Part shown: in pieces, positions 25,108 to 33,884 of the stretch
Position numbering within the stretch: position 1 is the stretch's first letter
How the letters are laid out: every line of letters starts with the position of its first letter
DNA from: Ruminococcus sp. AM36-2AA
GTDB taxonomy: Bacteria > Bacillota > Clostridia > Lachnospirales > Lachnospiraceae
DNA: 64,000 bases
Assembly (NCBI RefSeq): GCF_003461955.1
Contig: NZ_QTYB01000001.1
Span: forward strand, 52,322 to 116,321
Direction: 5' to 3'
Translations under genes and position numbers: made by a program
Notes under the pieces: generated by a model
Told to the model about the DNA's origin: nothing
What the model saw: only the letters and a program-made list of their open reading frames with translations
The model's database searches: none

Positions 25108-25296
25108 ATGAAAAAAGAATATAAGGTACTTATTTGTATTCTGGCTTTGATATTCAGCATAGGTGCGACTTACATAGGTTTTGGATTGATTGGGAGCTCT
25201 TCTATGAAATTTGGAATGAAATATGTGTGTGATTTCGTTTTTCTGATGCAAACAATAGCTACATGCTGGGTTGTTATAGAATTGCTCAAAAAGTAA
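25108..25296 (+). CDS. Small two-helix membrane protein
   Basis: 62 residues from the ATG at 25108, with AGGAAAGG upstream. Two hydrophobic helices (about 6-28 and 38-58) and a Lys-rich end. No family recognised. Its size and position between other small genes suggest an accessory or immunity-type membrane protein. Confidence 0.6.
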   Translation: MKKEYKVLICILALIFSIGATYIGFGLIGSSSMKFGMKYVCDFVFLMQTIATCWVVIELLKK

Positions 25297-25355
25297 GCTT
25301 ATTAGAGGGCTTTGAGTAAATACCAGTATCTGACATATGAGAGGAAGGCACTGTT

Positions 25356-25688
25356 ATGGATGGTATAAGCAGCAGGAAATTAACATGGGGAATTTGCATC
25401 GTTGGAATTGCGATTGCAATAATAAGCTTCTTTTTCTTACCGGAGATTATTCCTGTTCACTTTGCTGGAAATGGAGCAGCAGATGACTTTGGCAATAAGA
25501 TGGAAATTTTTTTAATGCCGATACTTCTTCTGACAGTTACGATCTTGAGTGGTATAAAAAGTGTAAAGTATGTTCTGATGCATTCGAAAACTTGGCTAAC
25601 AGTTGGTCAATATAACCTGATGATTGATTGTGTTTTAGGAACTATTTTGATTGCAGAAATTTTTATGATTTATGCTTCGTTTGTTTAA
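25356..25688 (+). CDS. DUF1648-type membrane protein
   Basis: 110 residues; start after GAGAGGAAGG. Three hydrophobic helices; the first is followed by LPEIIPVHFAGNGAADDFGNK, the conserved loop of DUF1648 proteins (SdpI-like N-terminal module). SdpI relatives can act as immunity proteins against membrane toxins, but the SdpI partner domain is missing here. Confidence 0.75.
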   Translation: MDGISSRKLTWGICIVGIAIAIISFFFLPEIIPVHFAGNGAADDFGNKMEIFLMPILLLTVTILSGIKSVKYVLMHSKTWLTVGQYNLMIDCVLGTILIAEIFMIYASFV

Positions 25689-25780
25689 AGGCTGATCTAT
25701 AAATAAAGAAGCAAATATATGGCAGTTTCTGGTTCATTGAGCAGGCTGTTTTATATCAAAGTGTGAAGAGGAGCTGGTTC

Positions 25781-26161
25781 ATGATGAAAAAAGTAATTCC
25801 AATTATTTTATTTACGGTATCAGCAATATTGCTTTCTGCATGTGGCAGAAAAGAAGAACTGTACGAGATTCCTGACCTGTCACAGTACAAGACAGATTAT
25901 GTAGGAGATTCTTCGAATGTTATAAATATTGTAAGTGGGCAAGAGTATCCGGAAGGATATTCTTATGATAGCATACAGATACAGTCTGAAACGAAGCCTT
26001 ATGGATTAACAGTATTTCTAAAAGTTGAGCCGTCTGCAGTTAAGATTGAAGATGAATTGCAAGTTAATGCGGATATGACATTTGATTTGATTGGTAATTT
26101 GGAAACGCTTGATTATAAAATAGCGGATAGTAAGGAAATCATTGCATCGTATGAACGGTAG
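25781..26161 (+). CDS. Small lipoprotein, DUF4825-like
   Basis: 126 residues from the ATG at 25781 (GAGGAG 7 nt upstream). Signal peptide with lipobox LSAC, then a compact ~100-residue domain (IPDLSQYKTDYVGDSSNV, GLTVFL) resembling DUF4825, a domain also found on BlaR1-like sensors. Exported and membrane-anchored. Function unknown. Confidence 0.75.
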   Translation: MMKKVIPIILFTVSAILLSACGRKEELYEIPDLSQYKTDYVGDSSNVINIVSGQEYPEGYSYDSIQIQSETKPYGLTVFLKVEPSAVKIEDELQVNADMTFDLIGNLETLDYKIADSKEIIASYER

Positions 26162-26241
26162 ATCATTCAGTGGTTAATATTTTGTCTGCTATTATATAGT
26201 AAGAAAAATAGGAAAGCGAAACATATATTTGGAGGACAGCA

Positions 26242-26436
26242 ATGAGAAAATGCGAAAAGTGTGGAACAGTCATGAGAGCGGATTTAAGACTTAAAGTTAA
26301 TGGCGGTGGCTATGGGATCGTTGTAGATGTAGATGAAAAACAAAAAACGACAACTATAGATGATGTTAAAGTTGCAGTCTGTCCAGAGTGTGGACATACA
26401 GAAATGTATTTAGAGGATTTAACTAAATTGAAGTAA
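26242..26436 (+). CDS. Small zinc-ribbon protein
   Basis: 64 residues with CEKC near the N-terminus and CPEC near residue 50, a two-knuckle zinc ribbon. GGAGGAC lies 8 nt upstream of the start. Likely soluble; probable nucleic-acid or protein binding is inferred from fold only. Confidence 0.7.
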   Translation: MRKCEKCGTVMRADLRLKVNGGGYGIVVDVDEKQKTTTIDDVKVAVCPECGHTEMYLEDLTKLK

Positions 26437-26497
26437 AATTAGATATGATTGAAACAGGATAAAAAATTTTGATGGAATGCTTGTGGAGAAAATAAAT

Positions 26498-26977
26498 ATG
26501 AAAAAACTTAACTATACAGAAGATTTATTGAGAGTTATCTTCTCTTGGATAGGAATATTCTTTCTTGTTTCCGGTGTCTTAAGTTTTCTTGGGATATTAA
26601 AACCAGCAGTAAACTCAGGCATTCAGAATCCAGACATGTTGGGAACTGTGTTTTCTATAACGGGAGTGCTTTTGTGTATAATAAGTGCTGCTCTTGGAAT
26701 TTATACTGCAAAGCTTGATAAATTACATTTACAATTAATCGAAAATGGTACAAAAGTGAAGGGCTTGGTAGAAAAAGTATATTTGCAAAAATACACAAGA
26801 TATAGAAGACAGATTCCATACAGGATTTTATATAGTTTTACATATCATGATAAAGTGTATTATCACAAAAGCCGTTTGGTATGGGAAAATCCGGATCTTA
26901 AGAAAGGTGACTTGATTACCGTATATGTAAATAATCTTGGTAAATCAACAGTTTATAATTGCAATGAAGCGGTCTGA
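26498..26977 (+). CDS. DUF3592-like membrane protein
   Basis: 159 residues from the ATG at 26498 (GGAG upstream; the frame extends to 26477 without a better site). Two transmembrane helices (about 15-37 and 55-75), then a beta-rich region with RRQIPYRILYSFTYHDKVYYHKS and GDLITVYVN, the DUF3592 pattern. Function unknown. Confidence 0.72.
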   Translation: MKKLNYTEDLLRVIFSWIGIFFLVSGVLSFLGILKPAVNSGIQNPDMLGTVFSITGVLLCIISAALGIYTAKLDKLHLQLIENGTKVKGLVEKVYLQKYTRYRRQIPYRILYSFTYHDKVYYHKSRLVWENPDLKKGDLITVYVNNLGKSTVYNCNEAV

Positions 26978-27342
26978 TATCTAGCCTCTATATTTCGGAA
27001 AATACTGCACGATCTGTGGTTTACAGAAGAGCAGCTTCAAAGAATGCTGAGGATGAAAAATGCAAATCCATCAGATGTATGGAAATTCAGAGATTATTAA
27101 TGGACAAATTGAAAGCTGAAAGGAAAACGGCCTATCCGTTTTCAGCATTGGCGGATCCGTCTGCTAATAAGTGGTTTACAAATCAAAAAAGTGGTAAGAG
27201 TATTTTCATAATTCTGTTCAATTTTGTCTATGTTTTCGATAATCCTGTTCATGTACAAATGCAACTAAATTAGAGTATAATAAGGGAAACCATTGAAACT
27301 GGGTTTCCGTATTGGACATTCCTGTGATGGCAGGAATGTCCT
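26978..27342. other. Intergenic stretch with decayed coding remnants and hairpins
   Basis: No intact gene is supported. A ~35-codon stretch at about 26997-27101 reads like the end of a protein (DLWFTEEQLQRMLRMKN) but has no start. AAAACGG/CCGTTTT near 27125-27145, GGAAACC/GGTTTCC (27285-27308) and GGACATTCCTG/CAGGAATGTCC (27314-27341) are hairpins. The last two lie just downstream of the tiny minus-strand gene. Confidence 0.5.
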
Positions 27343-27420
27343 TTACATATAGGGGTAAATTCTGAAGTAGTTGGCATAGAAGTTCATGAGGTAGTTGACG
27401 TATGCTTTAAATCTTTTCAT
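27343..27420 (-). CDS. 25-residue aromatic peptide gene
   Basis: Minus strand: AAGGAGG, 7-nt spacer, ATG at 27420, 25 codons, TAA. The peptide begins MKRFKAYVNYL and ends RIYPYM: Lys/Arg at the N-terminus, six Tyr, four Phe/Met in the middle, amphipathic. A TATAAT lies about 40 bp upstream on the same strand. A perfect 11-bp stem follows 1 nt after the stop, then a second hairpin. The combination of strong ribosome binding site, short frame and immediate hairpin suggests a real leaderless peptide, type I toxin or small membrane protein. No family recognised. Confidence 0.5.
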   Translation of the reverse strand: MKRFKAYVNYLMNFYANYFRIYPYM

Positions 27421-27528
27421 TTCTTTTTCCTCCTTTCTTTATCTTACAAGCACATTATAATATCAGAAGACGTATATTACTTGCCAAATGGGAAGAAAAA
27501 GTAGACAAAATTTGCAGGAGATTAATTG

Positions 27529-27705
27529 GAATGTACTGGTAAGAGCATCACAGACATTTGCCTGGATGCAGGAGTTGAGAGCCAAAGGACATTTAACAGG
27601 GTATTTCGTGAAAGATATAAAGTAACGTCAAGGGAATACCGGAATCTTTATCATGAACAATATATAAGTCAGACCCAGGATGAAATATCTGGAATGGAGA
27701 AATAG
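27529..27705 (+). pseudogene. AraC-family regulator C-terminal fragment
   Basis: An open stretch without start encodes KSITDICLDAGVESQRTFNR followed by VFRERYKVTSREYRN, the second helix-turn-helix and end motif of AraC/XylS regulators. The first helix-turn-helix and the sensor domain are missing. The end overlaps the next gene region. Confidence 0.75.
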
Positions 27706-27706
27706 G

Positions 27707-28057
27707 ATGGCATTTATAATCTGTATAGCAGCACTCATAATCATGATGTTTGTATTTACCAAAATGTTGTTAAGTTTTGGCAATAACAGCAGTGCGGCAG
27801 TTGAATCTGTTGATGCGACTGTAGTTGAAAAGAAGCAAGGAATCTATACCCATATGCAGTCTGAATCACATGTACCTTGGTTTCGCGTTGTATTTGAGAT
27901 GACAGATGGAAGTTTGATGGAATTTCAAATGCAACAGGGAGATTTTCGTGAATTGGAAAAAGGCGATCGAGGTATGCTGACTTATCAGGGAAATCGGTAT
28001 ATATGTTACCAAAAATATAAATTTAAAAGTGAAGCACAGGAGGAAGAAAAATGTTAA
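27707..28057 (+). CDS. DUF2500-like membrane protein upstream of galT
   Basis: 116 residues from the ATG at 27707, 7 nt after GGAG; a start at 27680 lies inside the AraC remnant and has a poor site. One N-terminal transmembrane helix (about 2-22), then an extracytoplasmic beta domain with VDATVVEKKQ, VVFEMTDGSLMEF and GDRGMLTYQG, as in DUF2500 proteins. Its end overlaps the galT start by 7 bp, so they are probably co-translated, although no functional link is known. Confidence 0.72.
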   Translation: MAFIICIAALIIMMFVFTKMLLSFGNNSSAAVESVDATVVEKKQGIYTHMQSESHVPWFRVVFEMTDGSLMEFQMQQGDFRELEKGDRGMLTYQGNRYICYQKYKFKSEAQEEEKC

Positions 28058-29541
28058 GTGAAAGCATTGCAAAACTGGTACAGTATGGGATTACAACAGG
28101 TCTGACACCAGAATGTGAAAGAAATTACACAACAAATCTTCTGCTGGACGTTTTTCATGAGGATGACTATGAGAAACCGGACAGCATTGAGGAACCTGTT
28201 AATCTTGAAACAACATTGGGCGAATTGCTGGACGAAGCTGTAAAAAGAGGACTGATCGAAGACAGTATTGTATACCGGGATCTATTTGATACCAGATTAA
28301 TGAACTGTCTGATGCCGCGTCCGGGCCAGGTGCAAAAAGAATTCTGGGATAAATATAAAGAAAGCCCAAAGGAAGCAACCGATTATTTTTATAAACTGAG
28401 TCAGGACAGCAATTATATCCGCAGATATCGCGTAGAGAAGGATCAAAAGTGGAAGGTAGACAGTCCATACGGTGAGATTGACATTACCATCAATTTGTCC
28501 AAACCGGAAAAAGATCCAAAAGCAATTGCCGCGGCAAGGAATGTAAAATCCGGAAGCTATCCGAAATGTCTTCTTTGCCCGGAAAATGAAGGATATGCAG
28601 GACGTGTTAATCATCCGGCAAGGCAGAACCACAGGATTATTCCGATCACAATCAATGATACTCCTTGGGGATTCCAGTATTCTCCGTATGTGTATTACAA
28701 TGAGCATTGCATTGTGTTTAACGGCCAGCATACTCCAATGAAAATCGAGAGAAATGCATTCATTAAACTGTTTGATTTTGTAAAACTGTTTCCGCATTAT
28801 TTCCTTGGATCTAATGCAGATCTGCCGATCGTAGGCGGCTCGATCTTAAGCCATGATCATTTCCAGGGTGGACATTATACATTTGCAATGGCAAAAGCAC
28901 CAATTGAGCAGCACGTGGTACTTCCGGGATTTGAAGATGTAGAGGCTGGAATTGTAAAATGGCCGTTATCTGTACTTCGTATTCGTCATAAAGACTCTAA
29001 CCGTTTGGTAGATCTGGCAACACATGTGCTGGAAGTATGGAGAGGTTATACGGATGAAGCAGCATTTATTTATGCTGAAACCAATGGAGAGCCTCATAAT
29101 ACAATTACACCAATTGCACGTAAAGTAGGGGATATCTACGAATTGGATCTGACATTAAGAAACAACATTACAACAGAAGAACATCCGCTGGGTGTGTATC
29201 ATCCGCATGCAGAATATCATCATATTAAGAAAGAGAATATCGGCCTGATCGAAGTTATGGGCCTTGCAGTTCTTCCGGCCAGATTAAAAGGTGAGATGGA
29301 ACTTTTGGAAGAGTATATTCTTGAAGGCAAAGATATTTCTTCAAATGAGCAGATTGAGAAACATGCAGAGTGGGTTAAGAAGTTCCTTCCGAAATATCCG
29401 GAAATCACAAAAGAAAACATCCATGGCATTCTTCAGAAAGAGATTGGAATCGTATTTACCCATGTTCTGGAAGATGCAGGAGTATACAAATGTACGACCG
29501 AGGGAAGAGAAGCATTCATGCGTTTTCTTGAAACATTATAA
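28051..29541 (+). CDS. galT: UTP--hexose-1-phosphate uridylyltransferase (Firmicutes GalT)
   Basis: 496 residues, the usual length of the Firmicutes type GalT. It transfers UMP between UDP-glucose and galactose 1-phosphate in the Leloir pathway, in the cytoplasm. The nucleotide-binding N-terminal domain has RVNHPARQNHR and TPWGFQYSPY; the active-site region has SHDHFQGGHYTFAM, and the C-terminal GalP-transferase domain follows (EEHPLGVYHPHAEYHHIK). AGGAGGAAG precedes the ATG. No galK or galE is adjacent, so this is an isolated copy downstream of a small membrane protein gene. A strong terminator follows. Confidence 0.97.
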   Translation: MLSESIAKLVQYGITTGLTPECERNYTTNLLLDVFHEDDYEKPDSIEEPVNLETTLGELLDEAVKRGLIEDSIVYRDLFDTRLMNCLMPRPGQVQKEFWDKYKESPKEATDYFYKLSQDSNYIRRYRVEKDQKWKVDSPYGEIDITINLSKPEKDPKAIAAARNVKSGSYPKCLLCPENEGYAGRVNHPARQNHRIIPITINDTPWGFQYSPYVYYNEHCIVFNGQHTPMKIERNAFIKLFDFVKLFPHYFLGSNADLPIVGGSILSHDHFQGGHYTFAMAKAPIEQHVVLPGFEDVEAGIVKWPLSVLRIRHKDSNRLVDLATHVLEVWRGYTDEAAFIYAETNGEPHNTITPIARKVGDIYELDLTLRNNITTEEHPLGVYHPHAEYHHIKKENIGLIEVMGLAVLPARLKGEMELLEEYILEGKDISSNEQIEKHAEWVKKFLPKYPEITKENIHGILQKEIGIVFTHVLEDAGVYKCTTEGREAFMRFLETL

Positions 29542-29567
29542 AAATTGAAATAAAAGGATTCTTTGGG

Positions 29568-29602
29568 AAATGGGAGGTAAGTGAAACCTCCCATTTTTTT
29601 TT
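29568..29602 (+). terminator. Intrinsic terminator after galT
   Basis: AAATGGGAGGT pairs with ACCTCCCATTT across a 7-nt loop, followed by nine T residues. Confidence 0.93.
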
Positions 29603-29650
29603 AAGGAAGATGATGAAAATAGAATATTTTTTATAAGGTGTGAAACCTTC

Positions 29651-30064
29651 CTAGGCTTTTCTTTTAGATGTAAGAAGAAGTAGCAGTGGAACAAAAATAA
29701 AGATCCTCCATAGTGCAGGAATGGTGATATTGTTTCGGAATGCAAATGCACTGCCAGAAGAATCTGCCGGTATGTAAATGCGAAGATCTACAGTACAGGA
29801 TGAACTTTCATCTCGTATATCTAAAGGAAGCTGAGAATGATATACTTTGCCTTCATGGGTGAATTTAACAGGCAGTGCCCAGTAATAATGACGCGGACTA
29901 CCAAAATTATAAAGATAATATCCGTCTGCTTTGATTAAATTTGGATTTTCATGGTAAAGAAAATAGTTTTTATTGGCATAAAAGAATGTCCCGCCCATTA
30001 ATAGAAGCCAGATCAGCACCAGTGCAGCTTTATTCAAAAAAGGACTATCAAATACTCTTTTCAA
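29651..30064 (-). CDS. Two-helix membrane protein, DUF3592-like
   Basis: 137 residues. A TTG start at 30064 is chosen because AGGAGG lies 7 nt upstream of it; the longer frame from 30100 contains that site within its codons. Transmembrane helix near residues 10-28, an extracytoplasmic beta region (ALPVKFTHEGKVYHSQLPLD), and a second helix near 112-132 with a basic end. Convergent with galT. Function unknown. Confidence 0.65.
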   Translation of the reverse strand: MKRVFDSPFLNKAALVLIWLLLMGGTFFYANKNYFLYHENPNLIKADGYYLYNFGSPRHYYWALPVKFTHEGKVYHSQLPLDIRDESSSCTVDLRIYIPADSSGSAFAFRNNITIPALWRIFIFVPLLLLLTSKRKA

Positions 30065-30194
30065 AAAATCACCTCCTGTTAGATAAGGACATTTTATCAA
30101 ATGAACCAGGAAAATTCGATAGAAAGAAAAAATTTATTATTATGAGAACCGATTTGCTTGTATCTGCATCTGATTAGTGTAAAACAAACACGTG

Positions 30195-30332
30195 TATAAT
30201 CCGGCCGGACAGAAGGAGAAAACAGAGAAGCGATTTTGTATAGAAGAAAATAAGTGAGATCTGATTAGGTGCTGTCGTGAATCAGTCAAGGATGAAAAAT
30301 CCCTGACCGGTCATGGCAGCCCTTTTTTTCCT
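30195..30332 (+). ncRNA. Candidate structured RNA or leader upstream of the L,D-transpeptidase
   Basis: TATAAT at 30195-30200 would start RNA near 30207. About 60 nt later there is a compound hairpin: inner GTCAAGGAT/ATCCCTGAC, outer GGTGCTGTC..TGA / TCA..GGCAGCC with G-U pairs, ended by seven T residues (to about 30328). GGCCGG near the 5' end can pair with CCGGTC just before the terminator arm, so an alternative fold is possible. No reading frame fits. From 30065 to 30595 nothing else is recognised. Confidence 0.45.
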
Positions 30333-30595
30333 GTTTTCAGGGTTCTGTTCACAGAGAAAAAGGAAAGTGTCTGAAAGTACCCCAAAAGTGCTAAATGTGA
30401 GATAAATGATGATGCGGTGTTCCTATCCGTAAAAGAGCAGGGGAAAAATGTTTTGTAGAAATCAGCTTACTGTTTGTAAAAGAAAATGTTTTTTCCAGCA
30501 GCCTTGGTTATTTTTTATTAAATCGGAGATATTAAAATCAGACGATTTAAAAAGTTTGTCTGAATGCTGTTTATCGTTAAAAACAGGGGGCATGG

Positions 30596-32044
30596 ATGGG
30601 AAAAAGAAAAGAGATAACCGGTAAGGATAATGGAAAGCAAAAAATGTGGATAATGATCACTGTCATCATAGTGTTCTTTGCTATGGCTGGCTATGCAGGA
30701 ATGTCTTATTACTATTCAGACAGATTTTTTCGGGGAACAACGATCAATGGAATTAACTGTTCTGGAAAAACATCGGAAGAGGCAGAACAGGCGGTTGCTA
30801 AAAAAGCAGAGGATTATCTGCTGGAAGTAAAGGCAAGAAATCTGAAATCACAGAGTATCAATGGAAAATTGATCGGATATCGTTATGTTTCGGATGGCAG
30901 TATTTCCCAATATCTGGATGAACAAAAACCATATAAATGGGTTCGGGGATTTTGGAAAAAGCAAAATTATACAGCCAAGGAAAACATGACCTATGATAAA
31001 GTGAAGTTAAAAGAACAGATGGAAAAACTGGAATGTGTAAAAAAAGAGAATCAGACAGCACCAGAAGATGCTTATGTAGCTTATAAAGATTCGAAGTTTG
31101 AAATCGTACCGGAAACAGAAGGGAATACCCTGGATTTCAATGGAGCTTATCAGGCACTGTCAGAAGCGATTACTGACAAAAAAAGAACGATTGACCTGAA
31201 TAGCTGTCCGGCTGTTTATGTAAAAGCGGCAGTAATGAAAGATGATCCAGATCTTAAAAATTCATTGGAAGAATGCCAAAATCTGATCCGGACCAAAATC
31301 GTATATATATTTGGAGAAGAAACGGTAACATTGGAGGGGGACGAGATCAGAAACTGGCTCATTTTTGATGAGAGAGGACGGCTGCAAAAAAATGAGGATG
31401 AACTGAGACAGTACGTGGCAGAATATGTGGCAAAGCTGGCTGCCACACATGATACCGTAAATACAGAGAGGGAATTTTGTACAACAAGCGGACGTACTGT
31501 TCAGGTGTATAGTTCCGTTTATGGATGGAAGATCGATCAGGAAAAGGAAATAGAAACCATTATGCAGGAAATGATTGCAGGAGTACAGATAAACCGGGAA
31601 CCGGTATACGCTATGCGGGCAAATGCACGGGGTATGAATGATATAGGCAGCACGTATATTGAAGTGGACCTGTCTGCACAGCATTTATATTACTATCAGG
31701 ATGGTTCGATCATTTTGGAATCGGATATTGTGTCAGGAGATATGCAGTATGCAGAACGGCAGACACCACCGGGAATTTTTCAACTGTATTACAAGAAAAG
31801 TCCATCTGTGCTGAAAGGAAAGATGTTGGAAAATGGGAAATATGAATATGAAAGACCAGTAACTTACTGGATGCCTTTTAATGGGGGGATCGGGTTTCAT
31901 GATGCTTCATGGCAGCCATACTTTGGAGGAAATCGTTTCCGAGAAGGTGGTGGATCCCATGGATGCATTAATCTTCCGGCGGACAAAGCGGCAGAACTTT
32001 ATAATAGGATAGACGAAAGTGTGCCGATTGTCTGTTTTTATTAA
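30596..32044 (+). CDS. L,D-transpeptidase with peptidoglycan-binding domains
   Basis: 482 residues; AGGGGG precedes the start. Cytoplasmic basic N-terminus, one transmembrane helix (about 17-37), then tandem peptidoglycan-binding (PG_binding_4/VanW-N-like) regions to about residue 330. The C-terminal YkuD catalytic domain carries GFHDA and SHGCINLP, with catalytic Cys457. It forms 3-3 cross-links or attaches proteins to peptidoglycan outside the cell. Monocistronic, with a ~390-nt upstream region holding a possible structured RNA and a terminator just after it. Confidence 0.93.
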   Translation: MGKRKEITGKDNGKQKMWIMITVIIVFFAMAGYAGMSYYYSDRFFRGTTINGINCSGKTSEEAEQAVAKKAEDYLLEVKARNLKSQSINGKLIGYRYVSDGSISQYLDEQKPYKWVRGFWKKQNYTAKENMTYDKVKLKEQMEKLECVKKENQTAPEDAYVAYKDSKFEIVPETEGNTLDFNGAYQALSEAITDKKRTIDLNSCPAVYVKAAVMKDDPDLKNSLEECQNLIRTKIVYIFGEETVTLEGDEIRNWLIFDERGRLQKNEDELRQYVAEYVAKLAATHDTVNTEREFCTTSGRTVQVYSSVYGWKIDQEKEIETIMQEMIAGVQINREPVYAMRANARGMNDIGSTYIEVDLSAQHLYYYQDGSIILESDIVSGDMQYAERQTPPGIFQLYYKKSPSVLKGKMLENGKYEYERPVTYWMPFNGGIGFHDASWQPYFGGNRFREGGGSHGCINLPADKAAELYNRIDESVPIVCFY

Positions 32045-32090
32045 AAATGGGCAGGATATATCGTTTTATATAGAGGTTTGTTTATAAAAT

Positions 32091-32119
32091 GGAAGATCTT
32101 AATTGGTCTTCTGTTTTTT
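32091..32119 (+). terminator. Terminator after the L,D-transpeptidase gene
   Basis: GGAAGATC (32091-32098) pairs with GGTCTTCT (32105-32112, including G-U pairs), followed by seven T residues. Confidence 0.8.
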
Positions 32120-32141
32120 TATAATTATCAGCAATAATTTC

Positions 32142-32324
32142 ATGGAAGAAAAGTGTGTATGTTCCGTCCAGATATGGAAAGAAGTCTTTGACCATTTTGA
32201 CCGGCAACCGAAAAAAATCGAGACAAATGAGAACTATTCGATTGATGAAGATGCAAAGGAAATCTTGCAGGAGAAAAGCAAGAGGATGCTGGTTACAGAA
32301 GCAAAACGAATGGCAGTGTATTAA
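32142..32324 (+). pseudogene. Possible gene remnant of unknown family
   Basis: An open frame of about 60 codons with protein-like composition (WKEVFDHFDRQPKKIE, EDAKEILQEKSKRMLVTEAK), ending at 32324. No ribosome binding site precedes the ATG at 32142, so it looks like the C-terminal remains of a longer gene. Not recognised. The surrounding 32120-32399 holds nothing else. Confidence 0.35.
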
Positions 32325-32399
32325 AATTAGGTGGATGTAATTGAGGAAAAAATATGATATCATGTTAGTGACAAAACGAAAATTATGGAGGAATAGAGT

Positions 32400-32750
32400 G
32401 TGAAAAAATGCAAATATTGTGGCAAAAAACTCAATGATAATTTTGAATTTTGTAACAGTAAATGTGAAAATTGTTATGAAAAGATGATGGATAAAGACAG
32501 CCATAAAATCAAGTATTTTACATTAGGCATTATTTTGGGATTCTTAGTTATGTTTTATGGCATTATTTCTAACAATAATGTCTTTATAATAGGAATTGGG
32601 ATTGTAGTAATGGGTATAGATGTTGTTTTATTGCCATTTACAACTCCTGAAACAATTAATTTTCTAGGATATCAAAAGTCAAAATTCGCAGGAAGAATAT
32701 CAGGCATATTGATTATAGCAGTTGGAGTATGGATGTGTTTTATTCAATGA
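32400..32750 (+). CDS. Zinc-ribbon plus membrane-helix protein
   Basis: 116 residues from a GTG at 32400 with GGAGG 8 nt upstream. An N-terminal CKYC / CNSKCENC zinc ribbon is followed by three hydrophobic helices (about 36-55, 58-78 and 98-114). A very AT-rich gene of transferred character. Function unknown. Confidence 0.7.
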   Translation: MKKCKYCGKKLNDNFEFCNSKCENCYEKMMDKDSHKIKYFTLGIILGFLVMFYGIISNNNVFIIGIGIVVMGIDVVLLPFTTPETINFLGYQKSKFAGRISGILIIAVGVWMCFIQ

Positions 32751-32813
32751 TAAATCCCAGCCTGCAAAATTGAAAATAAATTGAAAGTCACGAAATCGGA
32801 GGAGTTAATGATT

Positions 32814-33005
32814 ATGTGGAATGAATTAGGTTTAAGCGGGGGAACCGCAATTATTATTTTAATTGCGCTGTATTTCGTCATCAAATGGGCAGTGAAAAAT
32901 GGAATCAAAGAAGCCTACAGTGCCATTACTGGAAAGAAAACGGAAGAAGATGTCAGAAACGAAAAAGAATTGAAAGAACTCGGATTTGAGTTAGAAGATA
33001 AATAA
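32814..33005 (+). CDS. Small DUF6019-like membrane protein
   Basis: 63 residues from the ATG at 32814, 9 nt after GGAGGAG; an ATG at 32808 is too close to that site. Hydrophobic helix (GTAIIILIALYFVIKWAV) followed by a charged amphipathic tail (EEDVRNEKELKELGFELEDK). Resembles the short DUF6019 proteins of gut clostridia. Function unknown. Confidence 0.65.
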   Translation: MWNELGLSGGTAIIILIALYFVIKWAVKNGIKEAYSAITGKKTEEDVRNEKELKELGFELEDK

Positions 33006-33098
33006 AAGTTGACCGAGCTATTTAGAGCGAATGATGCTTCTTGTCCAAAGAGCAAGAAAAGGTAGATTAGAAAGTGTTTTTTACAGGCAGGTGATTAG

Positions 33099-33815
33099 AT
33101 GAATGATCAATTCTTACAAGGAGTAATATTCGATTGGAATAGAATTGATAACGATAGTTATTTAAATAGAATTAAGGCTTTTAAAGGGATTGAAAAACTT
33201 GTTTTCAATAAACCAATTACCTTTTTTGTCGGAGAAAATGGCAGTGGTAAATCTACTTTATTGGAGGCACTTGCTGTAGCACATGGTTTTAATCCGGAGG
33301 GTGGAACAAAGAATTATGTTTTTTCTACGCATGATACACATTCAGAATTGTGTGATGCGATAAGAATTTCCAAAGGCTATCGGAAGGAAAAGTGGGGTTA
33401 TTTTCTTAGGGCTGAAAGTTTTTATAATGTTGCAACGAAGGAAGAAGAATATGCGGATCTCACACATCCTTCCGCTAAATATCATGAAAAATCACATGGA
33501 GAGAGTTTTCTCGCATTGGCACAGAATAATCTGCGTCCAAATGGCTTGTATCTTTTTGACGAACCTGAAGCTGCATTATCCCCACAGAGACAGCTTACAT
33601 TGTTGATGCAAATATATAGTTGTGCAAAAGAGGGAGCACAGTTTATTATAGTTACGCATTCGCCAATTTTGTTAGGAATACCTGATGCAGATATCTATTG
33701 TTTTGATGATGGACGAATACATTTATGCGAATATGAAGAAACAGAGAGCTATCGGATAACAGAAATGTTCATAAACAACAGGCAGATGCTGTTGGATAAA
33801 TTGCTAACAGATTAG
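33099..33815 (+). CDS. Small AAA/ABC-type ATPase
   Basis: 238 residues, soluble. Walker A GENGSGKST, a short insert, an ABC-like signature SHGESFLALAQ and Walker B GLYLFDEPEAAL, then a switch His (VTHSPILLG). It belongs to the compact ABC/SMC-like AAA ATPases found next to toxins, nucleases or alone in accessory regions; it lacks transporter partners. The next gene is a CPBP protease 69 bp away. Confidence 0.85.
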   Translation: MNDQFLQGVIFDWNRIDNDSYLNRIKAFKGIEKLVFNKPITFFVGENGSGKSTLLEALAVAHGFNPEGGTKNYVFSTHDTHSELCDAIRISKGYRKEKWGYFLRAESFYNVATKEEEYADLTHPSAKYHEKSHGESFLALAQNNLRPNGLYLFDEPEAALSPQRQLTLLMQIYSCAKEGAQFIIVTHSPILLGIPDADIYCFDDGRIHLCEYEETESYRITEMFINNRQMLLDKLLTD

Positions 33816-33884
33816 ACAAGAAAGGAATCGACGGATTCAAGTTTGTGAAATTAAGAAAATCTGGATTGTAGAGGAAAATATTAC

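Noticed and set aside
27016..27273. 85-codon plus-strand frame between the DUF3592-like gene and the peptide gene
   Set aside because: Poor start context and low-quality composition; a different frame in the same place reads as a decayed C-terminus.
32082..32504. 140-codon minus-strand frame after the L,D-transpeptidase gene
   Set aside because: Phe/Ile-rich because of AT content, overlaps the start of the zinc-ribbon membrane gene, and no ribosome binding site was seen.
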